Positions 16,395 through 22,356 of a stretch of 25,548 nt of DNA are shown piece after piece; the stretch's first letter is position 1; each line of letters begins with the position of its first letter. The position numbers and the translations under genes are program-made. The stretch is taken from the IMG/VR virus record IMGVR_UViG_3300040801_000764, positions 1 to 25,548 of that record. One strand, given 5' to 3'. The notes beneath the pieces were generated by a model that did not search any database, had not been told where the DNA came from, and worked only from the letters and a program-made list of their open reading frames with translations. Source of the DNA: a virus.

Positions 16395-17351
16395 TTATGC
16401 ATATACCCATATCTCAGTAGGATTCTGATTCGTATGTTCTGGTAGCGTTACATACAACAGTATAATCCCAAGACCTGATTCCTCTTCTGTGCCATAATCT
16501 TCTAGGTATTCTTCTAGGTATTCTTCATAATCAAAATTATGTCTTACTACTGGGATGTTTTCCATTAATTCCCCCATGTCTCTATATATATCGTCTACCA
16601 TCTCTTCAAAAGCTACGCCTGGGTATCTCTCATAATAATCAAGCGTCTCAATTACATATTCCATATCTGAGATAAAGTCCTCAACGCCATCTCTATTGTC
16701 TAGAGAGTTGATCCATTCATTTAGTATTGTCTCTAGAGTATTAGCCCCATCACCAAGCCCAGCATCAGCAACCTCATCTGTCAGTTCATCAATGTCCATA
16801 GGGAATTCATCAGTCCAAGATACACTTTCTATAAGTCTTACTACTTCAGTATAGAAATCATTACTTAACCACTCTTCACCACAAGCCTCCCAATCTATAA
16901 ACCTAGAACCAAAATTAATACTTGTATACCAGATAGAATCCTCCGCAATACCTTGCAGTTCTATATCAGAGACCTCGTTGATCTCTTCAGGGATTTGTTG
17001 CTTTAAAACTTCAATTATATCTTCTGCCATAAACTCTTCTTCATTTAGGTAATCACCATAATATCTTTTAAATACAAAGGCTAGTCTTAGAACATCTTCA
17101 AAGTCTTCTACCTCTTCTTTAATAAGATTAGCTAATTCAATAATTTTAATTATAACTTCTGGGTTTTGAGATGTGATATGGAAGCCAAGGCCTATATTAG
17201 AAATACCTATGAAGCTTTTACCTTCTTCAAAAGCCCTTACTAGTAAATCTGTAGCTTCTTCTTCTTGGTTTTCTATCATATCTACAATAATATTACCTAG
17301 TCCATCCCCTATATTAAATATTACTAAATCTTTAAGTTCTTCTATTTCCAT
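16395..17351 (-). CDS. Acidic unknown protein (318 aa), likely paralogue of the next gene upstream
   Basis: 318 residues, very rich in Asp and Glu, with a strong Shine-Dalgarno (TAGGAGG) before ATG 17351. I do not recognise the family. Residues ~29-95 line up with residues ~26-102 of the upstream 382-aa protein: both have EEE.TD.L...FE, then a beta-like stretch with a conserved Gly, then 'P..II.II...N.IK...ED' (NPEVIIKIIELANLIKEE here). The middle is helical and has WYTSINFGSRFIDWEACG; the end returns to beta strands (GLGIILLYVTLPEHTN). No membrane segment or catalytic motif is seen. Its place between the capsid and connector genes means co-expression with late genes, but a structural role is not proven. 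Similar acidity is shared with the genes at 17361-18509 and 20783-22341. Confidence 0.5.
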   Translation of the reverse strand: MEIEELKDLVIFNIGDGLGNIIVDMIENQEEEATDLLVRAFEEGKSFIGISNIGLGFHITSQNPEVIIKIIELANLIKEEVEDFEDVLRLAFVFKRYYGDYLNEEEFMAEDIIEVLKQQIPEEINEVSDIELQGIAEDSIWYTSINFGSRFIDWEACGEEWLSNDFYTEVVRLIESVSWTDEFPMDIDELTDEVADAGLGDGANTLETILNEWINSLDNRDGVEDFISDMEYVIETLDYYERYPGVAFEEMVDDIYRDMGELMENIPVVRHNFDYEEYLEEYLEDYGTEEESGLGIILLYVTLPEHTNQNPTEIWVYA

Positions 17352-17360
17352 TATAGCCTC

Positions 17361-18509
17361 CTAGTATTCCTCCAGAGTAGCAATAAGAACTCTATTGTCT
17401 ACCAGTTTTAGATCTCTTATTTCATGATCATAAGAGAACCCTCTATCTAATAGATCACATTCAACGAGACCATCAATGAACCTTTCTATGAAACCTGTAT
17501 CATGTGAAAGGGCATATATGTCAAAGATATACTCATATGTATGCTCTACAGTGTAATATGTTAAAAGGAACTCTTCTAAAGTATCATCAGCAAATCCCAA
17601 CATTTCTGGAACAGATATATGTAAATCATCAATAATCTCAAGAGCTTCTGCTACGCCTGAATAGACAGTATCTTCTAACTCGTCATATAAATTAGAGAGA
17701 TCTTCTACTAGAGAATTAAGTTCATTAAACTGTTCAGGAGAAAAATATTCTTCTTCTGTTAGGTTTCTTATATAGTCAATTAATTCTGATATGTCATCAA
17801 TGTTCTCACAGTATTCGTACCTACCTTGCAATTCACTAGGAAGAGTGCTTAAATCATAATAATTTAACAAGTTCCTAAGACGCTTATCTACAACTCTACT
17901 CTCTATAATAGGAGCAAAAACATCTGTATATGTTTCTTCAGGTATACCATATAGTATTTCCTCTGCTTGGTCATCAGTTAATCCATCAATAAAATCTGTT
18001 CTTCTATGACCCATATAAAAATATCCTAAAATAAAGTCTACATACTTATCTTCACTTAATACAAAAGTTTCTAAGTCATCCATTTCTACAATAGTAGTTA
18101 AGTCTGTTATTGCTCTTTCCCCTAAGAAGTCTTGGAGTGTGATATGAGTACTCCACCCAGAAAAATATGGTGAGACAGGAAAATCATCGAGCCTCTGTGA
18201 AGTGCTAGGAAGAAAATACCACAATGTTTGTAGTAATTTGTCTTCAGGAACACTTTTTATAAAGTTAACGAAATCTATAATTGTAATAATCTCATCGGGA
18301 TCTTCTATGTATCTATTCCCAAAAAGTGTAGAATATCCTAAATTGTCCTCTTCATAGTCAACACTATATATTAAATACAGGGGTCTACGATTCTCAAAGA
18401 AAGGTATCAAGGCATCAGTCACTTCTTCCTCAGATATTTTCATAAGGTCTGTCCCAGAGAAGTCATCAACATTTTCTGATAATAATAATTCTGCTCTTAT
18501 TTGGCTCAT
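17361..18509 (-). CDS. Acidic unknown protein (382 aa) downstream of the capsid gene
   Basis: 382 residues, strongly acidic, Shine-Dalgarno AGAGGGGAG before ATG 18509. I recognise no family. Residues ~26-102 (SEEEVTDALIPFFENRRPLY, then DPDEIITIIDFVNFIKSVPE) match the N-terminal pattern of the 318-aa neighbour, so the two may descend from a duplication. Residues 240-330 are helical with repeated Leu/Ile and Asp/Glu (ELNSLVEDLSNLYDELEDTV). No signal peptide, transmembrane segment or enzyme motif is evident. The gene is separated from the capsid gene by an unusual intergenic region with a hairpin and a long inverted repeat, so it may be controlled separately from it. An acidic protein could mimic DNA, act as scaffold or inhibit a host factor; the sequence does not decide. 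Confidence 0.5.
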   Translation of the reverse strand: MSQIRAELLLSENVDDFSGTDLMKISEEEVTDALIPFFENRRPLYLIYSVDYEEDNLGYSTLFGNRYIEDPDEIITIIDFVNFIKSVPEDKLLQTLWYFLPSTSQRLDDFPVSPYFSGWSTHITLQDFLGERAITDLTTIVEMDDLETFVLSEDKYVDFILGYFYMGHRRTDFIDGLTDDQAEEILYGIPEETYTDVFAPIIESRVVDKRLRNLLNYYDLSTLPSELQGRYEYCENIDDISELIDYIRNLTEEEYFSPEQFNELNSLVEDLSNLYDELEDTVYSGVAEALEIIDDLHISVPEMLGFADDTLEEFLLTYYTVEHTYEYIFDIYALSHDTGFIERFIDGLVECDLLDRGFSYDHEIRDLKLVDNRVLIATLEEY

Positions 18510-18533
18510 ATATACTCCCCTCTTTAAGTAAGA

Positions 18534-18583
18534 TGTTTAGATATATAAATATAGGTTAGTAATTTTATTTATATATCTAAACA
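18534..18583. repeat. Exact 18-bp inverted repeat with 14-base spacer
   Basis: The arms TGTTTAGATATATAAATA (18534-18551) and its exact reverse complement (18566-18583) enclose a 14-base spacer. The element lies in the intergenic region between the capsid gene and the acidic 382-aa gene, 25 bases upstream of the latter's ATG. Each arm contains TATAAATA, pointing in opposite directions. As RNA it could form an 18-bp AU stem followed by UCUUACUU, weaker than a classic terminator. It could instead be a promoter/operator site or a processing site. Confidence 0.75.
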
Positions 18584-18592
18584 GGTATTCGA

Positions 18593-18614
18593 GAGAACAC
18601 CCAAAGGTGTCCTC
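18593..18614 (-). terminator. Hairpin downstream of the capsid gene (weak terminator or RNA processing/stability element)
   Basis: On the minus strand GAGGACACC (18614-18606) pairs with GGUGUUCUC (18601-18593) across a UUUG loop: nine pairs, one of them G-U. It lies 35 bases past the capsid stop. The bases after it (UCGAAUACCUGUUUAG) are not a clear U-run, so a full intrinsic terminator is doubtful; it may protect the capsid mRNA 3' end. Confidence 0.5.
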
Positions 18615-18648
18615 AAGAAATACTCTGATTATTTATGTAATACTATTC

Positions 18649-20331
18649 TTAGCTAGGGAATGCTGGAGCTGTTGCTTCAGAAGCGTCAGTTCCTAATACA
18701 CCCATATCTGAAGTAGTACCATCTTTAGTTACTAATAATACTGGTTGAGCCATAGTGTCATTAATGATTCTACCTCTTACGAAATAGTTAGCATTAGTAA
18801 CAAGCTTACCATAAGACATAGTATAAGCTCTACGGATAACGAAGTCATCTAGAGTAACTGGTTGTGTAGCAACTACTGGAATGTAAGGTGCGAACACGAT
18901 ACCTGCGTCTAGGTTATCTTTGTCATTTTTATAGATTACTGCCCAATCATTTTCACCAAGTGATGGAATAGCAATAACTTTGATGTCTTTTAATTTACCA
19001 ATAACTGTTGGTCCACCTAATTGTGATCCATAGTTACTTCCTTGGAAATCGTCTAATGTTTCAACGATAGTTTGTGCGTTAACACCAACTAGTAATACAT
19101 TACCACGAACACGTTTAGATACTTTGTAGATATAGTTTGAAGCACCTACGATTGCATCTCTGAATGATTGTTTGTGGAATTGATATAAACCGTTAGCAAC
19201 GCCTCCGCCTCTATTCCAGATTACTTGAACAGGAGCTGAGTTCATAATTTCAAATACGAAGTCTAAATCTGTTTCACGTTTAAGTTCGAACATTGCTGAT
19301 TCAGCAAGTTTATCTTCTAATTTTACACCGAACTGTGCTTCGAAACCTACACCAGCTTGGAATGAGAAATTAGTTTTAATTGTTCTTGCTTTAGCAACGA
19401 TGTCTCTTGAATCAACGTCAGCATTTAATTCAGGAACTTCTGTTGGAGCATACTTGTTGTCATATGAGTAAGTAATTTTTAGTCCTGGATCCCAACCGTC
19501 TTCATCTTTAGCGATGTCGAAAGTTACTTGAATTGAAGTTGCATCTGCTGTTACAACACCGTTAGTAATTGCGATTTCAGTTCCATCTGATTCTGTGTAA
19601 ACACCAGTGAAAGCTGTGTTAGTTGACCATGTAAGTTCTGCATTTTCGATTTGCACTGATTTTGCAATAAGTGGAGCCCATAAAACTTTTGAGCCTGAGT
19701 CATATTCGTTGTGATCTGTATCATAAGTTAATTGTGCATCTGCAATGTTAGGTAAGTTAGTTAAGTATGATGTATAGTTCACGTCAGTGTTAATTTCGAA
19801 TGGTGTAATTAATTCGTCTCCTTCAGAAACATTACCTTTATCGCTACCAGCGATAGTGTTATAATAGAAAATCATAGCTTTTTCAGTTTTGATCGGTTGT
19901 GTTGAAGCAATTTCAGTAACAATTAAGTTAGGGAAATATCCGAAGAAAATGTCGAAGTATGTTTTCATTAATCCAACACCAGCACCTTGTCCAGTTACGC
20001 CAGAAACGGCTGGGCCTGCTTGTGTTGCTTCGTGTAGCATTTTTACAGCATTAGTCATATTTTCAGCTAATGTTGTATATAAATATTTTTGTTCTTTTGT
20101 TTCGAACTGTGCAGTTCTTTGTTTGATGTCCTCTGTAATAGTTCTAGGTTGTCTTTTATTTTTGTCGCCTAAAAGAGTTTCTTTAACCACGCGTCTATCT
20201 TTAGTACCTTCATTCAGGTTCTTAGAATAAACAGGTCTTTTAATTCTTTTTTTAGCGGCTTCTAATTTAGCTGCACGTTCACGCTCTTGTCTGCGTTCCT
20301 TGATTTTATCAAGGATTTCTTGTTTTGTCAT
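18649..20331 (-). CDS. Major capsid protein (T4 gp23-like)
   Basis: 560 residues; Shine-Dalgarno AAAGAGGAG before ATG 20331. The first ~65 residues are highly basic (ERRQERERAAKLEAAKKRIK), as in the delta region of gp23-type capsid proteins that is removed during maturation. The mature part opens with helices (LAENMTNAVKMLHEATQAG) and then GLMKTYFDIFFGYFPNLIVT, EIASTQPIKTEKAMIFYYN, which match the gp23 pattern of 'P.li..ivg.qPm..p.g.if...'. The C-terminus has the P-domain and A-domain-like segments NVLLVGVNAQTIVETLDDF and GIVFAPYIPVVATQPVTLDD, then MSYGKLVTNANYFVRGRIIN. Candidate cleavage points for the gp21-type protease are ITE67 and LAE90. The codon choice is more regular than that of the neighbouring acidic genes, as expected for a highly expressed protein. 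Confidence 0.92.
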   Translation of the reverse strand: MTKQEILDKIKERRQERERAAKLEAAKKRIKRPVYSKNLNEGTKDRRVVKETLLGDKNKRQPRTITEDIKQRTAQFETKEQKYLYTTLAENMTNAVKMLHEATQAGPAVSGVTGQGAGVGLMKTYFDIFFGYFPNLIVTEIASTQPIKTEKAMIFYYNTIAGSDKGNVSEGDELITPFEINTDVNYTSYLTNLPNIADAQLTYDTDHNEYDSGSKVLWAPLIAKSVQIENAELTWSTNTAFTGVYTESDGTEIAITNGVVTADATSIQVTFDIAKDEDGWDPGLKITYSYDNKYAPTEVPELNADVDSRDIVAKARTIKTNFSFQAGVGFEAQFGVKLEDKLAESAMFELKRETDLDFVFEIMNSAPVQVIWNRGGGVANGLYQFHKQSFRDAIVGASNYIYKVSKRVRGNVLLVGVNAQTIVETLDDFQGSNYGSQLGGPTVIGKLKDIKVIAIPSLGENDWAVIYKNDKDNLDAGIVFAPYIPVVATQPVTLDDFVIRRAYTMSYGKLVTNANYFVRGRIINDTMAQPVLLVTKDGTTSDMGVLGTDASEATAPAFPS

Positions 20332-20388
20332 AGCTTTTCTCCTCTTTATTTTTTTGAATTTTACCTTCTTCTGCTAACTGAAAAACTA

Positions 20389-20396
20389 TACTTATA
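20389..20396 (-). promoter_or_regulatory. Possible late-type promoter motif upstream of the capsid gene
   Basis: The 96-base gap between the zinc-protein gene and the capsid ATG reads AAAAAATATATAAGTATAG on the minus strand; TATAAGTA is one base off the T4 late -10 octamer and lies 58 bases upstream of the ATG. A separate capsid promoter would make biological sense, but AT-richness makes chance matches common. Confidence 0.2.
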
Positions 20397-20427
20397 TATT
20401 TTTTGCTCTGTTTGTTTAAGAGCTTGT

Positions 20428-20781
20428 TTACTTTAAATTTTCGTTGTAGCTAATAATATCAGAAATTTTTTCTATTGCGTAGTCTGGCAAGTTGTTAATA
20501 AATTCCTCAGGAATCTTTTCAAGATCTTCTTGTGAAGTAATAGAGAGCCAATCATCGAAATCATTACCACAAGATTCACAATGAAATTCAGGGTCTACGA
20601 TTTCTACATCCATTGCTCCATCTACCCAACCACCTTGGTAAAACCAGTCCTCTTCTATACTATAAGAGTCAAGGTCATAATAAGCAACGCTTATCATTAC
20701 AAAGTTGTTATTAGCATATGGAGGAGGTGCTGCCCCACAATGAGGGCACAAAGGGAACCTCTTCTTAAAGATCCTTGCCAT
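20428..20781 (-). CDS. Small four-cysteine, putative zinc-binding protein
   Basis: 117 residues from ATG 20781, one base after the upstream stop (TAA-A-ATG). An in-frame TTG at 20790 would add three residues but is less likely; the Shine-Dalgarno AGGGA is 9 bases before the ATG. Two cysteine pairs, CPHCG (C12, C15) and CESCG (C68, C71), predict a zinc ribbon with a 50-residue insert (acidic and aromatic: YYDLDSYSIEEDWFYQGGW). The C-terminus (SQEDLEKIPEEFINNLPDYA) resembles the end of the DUF1281-like protein three genes away (AEDLLEIPEEELEDL). The N-terminus is basic (MARIFKKRF). I recognise no specific family. It is positioned just before the capsid gene. Confidence 0.6.
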   Translation of the reverse strand: MARIFKKRFPLCPHCGAAPPPYANNNFVMISVAYYDLDSYSIEEDWFYQGGWVDGAMDVEIVDPEFHCESCGNDFDDWLSITSQEDLEKIPEEFINNLPDYAIEKISDIISYNENLK

Positions 20782-20782
20782 T

Positions 20783-21586
20783 TTATTCAATCCCTATAGT
20801 AGCTTCTATAAAGTGTTGAACCATATCAAAGTCAGCATCTTCTAAAAGATCAAACTCTTCTTTAGATAAACCTAGAATATAATAGTCTGAGCCCATAGGA
20901 ACATCATGACTTGCCATTCTTAGTTTAACAAAGTTATCACCTGTGTCTTGGAAGTATAGACTAGCATCATAATCAAAGAAAATAATATCTTTAAGGTCTT
21001 GTGTAATCTTATAAGCATAAGATCCTCTATAATTCATACCATAACTGAAAGCTAAGTATGCCTCATAGTTTCTTCCCTCAAATAGTTGATCTTTAAAGTA
21101 GTAAATAAATTCATCTTCTTCAAAGGAATGAAACTCTGCAGAAACAAAATCTTCAATATCGTCTGCTGTTGCTACTACCCAATCATCTTCATTTTCTTCT
21201 GCTATCTCTGCATAGTCTTCTTTCATACTATCTTTAATATCCTCTAAAGGGACATACCAGTAAGTAAAAAGATCATAAAGGTTTGTATTTGGTGGTATAG
21301 ATTCAACAATTAATTCTCCTTGTGTGTCTTCTTCAATACTTTCAGAAAGCACTGGGTCCTCAATACCTAGAGCTGAAAATAGATCTATTTTTAATTCTAC
21401 ATATTCCTCAAAAGCTTCTTCTGTTTCAAAGCCTTCTTGTTCATAGATTCTATTCATTCTTTTTACTCTATTATATAGGGAGTCCAATTGTCTTGGTATT
21501 AAGTTGTTATCTTTTAAAAATTTTAGAGCTGCTCTCTCACTAGTCTCATATAGATCAAAAAAATCTCTTCTTTGTAAATCTGTCAT
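20783..21586 (-). CDS. Acidic unknown protein (267 aa)
   Basis: 267 residues with Shine-Dalgarno GAGGA before ATG 21586, two bases after the upstream stop. The first ~60 residues are helical and balanced in charge (LYNRVKRMNRIYEQEGFE); the rest is very acidic and aromatic (EENEDDWVVATADDIEDF, SFEEDEFIYYFKDQLFEG). Near the end are GSDYYILGLSKEEFDLLED and ADFDMVQHFIEATIG. No signal peptide, transmembrane segment, cysteine pair or known catalytic motif is visible. It is part of a run of three genes between the protease/scaffold and the capsid gene, a site that in T4-like phages carries head genes, but nothing in this sequence proves a head role. Confidence 0.5.
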   Translation of the reverse strand: MTDLQRRDFFDLYETSERAALKFLKDNNLIPRQLDSLYNRVKRMNRIYEQEGFETEEAFEEYVELKIDLFSALGIEDPVLSESIEEDTQGELIVESIPPNTNLYDLFTYWYVPLEDIKDSMKEDYAEIAEENEDDWVVATADDIEDFVSAEFHSFEEDEFIYYFKDQLFEGRNYEAYLAFSYGMNYRGSYAYKITQDLKDIIFFDYDASLYFQDTGDNFVKLRMASHDVPMGSDYYILGLSKEEFDLLEDADFDMVQHFIEATIGIE

Positions 21587-21588
21587 TA

Positions 21589-22341
21589 TTATTCCTCATT
21601 TCCTATCTCTGCTAATTTTTCTAACTCTTTATCTGAAAGATCTTCTAGTTCTTCCTCGGGGATTTCAAGTAAGTCTTCTGCTGTTTTTATTTTAAATACT
21701 AATAGCTCTTCTTGGGCTCTACGCCATAGGAGTTGATATACGTCAGTTACGTACTCCTCGTAGTTAGAACTCCCAGAATCAACCTCTTCTGCAACATACA
21801 TCTTGGCCAAGTCCCATAGACCCATCTCTTGACTTTCATCTAAGTTCTCATCAAAGTCTACGTTTGCGACCGCATCTCTTATTTCTTGAAGAGATATAGA
21901 ACTATACGCTATAGATTCTAATTCTGATTGAAGTAGTGTATCTTCAATTAGGTTTTCTCTTTCGATAATTTCTCCATTTTCTATAATGACACTCTCCGAG
22001 TTTTCACCGTCATTATAAATATATTGCCAAACAGCATCAGCATAGACATCGTTGAAGTAAGTAGAAATTTTTAAGACTAAAGGTACAATAGGCGTCCAAG
22101 CTGTTTCAAATGAAAGGTCTACACCATCTCTATAGACTTCTATAGCTCTGCTTCTGTTTGTCCCCCAGTTTCTGAGCATCCAGAAACTTCTTTCGGCTAT
22201 AGGTATAGAGATAGGTATAGGATCTATTTTTTCAAAATCAATATATAGATCGCCTTCTTCTTCTTCTACAATTAGATGAAAAAGTCTATCCATTAAGTCC
22301 CTATTTGGGGCTATTATAGTATTACTTACCCAGTTTGGCAT
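21589..22341 (-). CDS. DUF1281/YubB-like (Api92-like) protein
   Basis: 250 residues; Shine-Dalgarno GAAAGG before ATG 22341. The N-terminal domain has the hallmarks of the DUF1281/YubB ferredoxin-like family: it begins MPNWVSNTI (family MPNWxxN), has LRNWGTNRSRAIEV (family 'nWGTK...') and LSFETAWTPIVPLVLKIS (family 'F.TAW.PP.p....ls'). This family occurs on plasmids, phages and mobile elements and its function is not known. The C-terminal ~130 residues are extra, acidic and helical (LLQSELESIAYSSISLQEIR, KTAEDLLEIPEEELEDL). The gene begins 15 bases after the protease/scaffold stop, so it is likely co-expressed with head genes. Confidence 0.6.
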   Translation of the reverse strand: MPNWVSNTIIAPNRDLMDRLFHLIVEEEEGDLYIDFEKIDPIPISIPIAERSFWMLRNWGTNRSRAIEVYRDGVDLSFETAWTPIVPLVLKISTYFNDVYADAVWQYIYNDGENSESVIIENGEIIERENLIEDTLLQSELESIAYSSISLQEIRDAVANVDFDENLDESQEMGLWDLAKMYVAEEVDSGSSNYEEYVTDVYQLLWRRAQEELLVFKIKTAEDLLEIPEEELEDLSDKELEKLAEIGNEE

Positions 22342-22356
22342 ATCTATCAGCCTTTC

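Noticed and set aside
20402-20425. GCTCT/AGAGC hairpin upstream of the capsid gene as terminator
   Set aside because: Only five pairs with a nine-base loop, and followed on the transcribed strand by A-rich rather than U-rich sequence.
20782-20790. TTG start for the four-cysteine protein
   Set aside because: ATG 20781 is directly behind the upstream stop with better Shine-Dalgarno spacing (9 bases).
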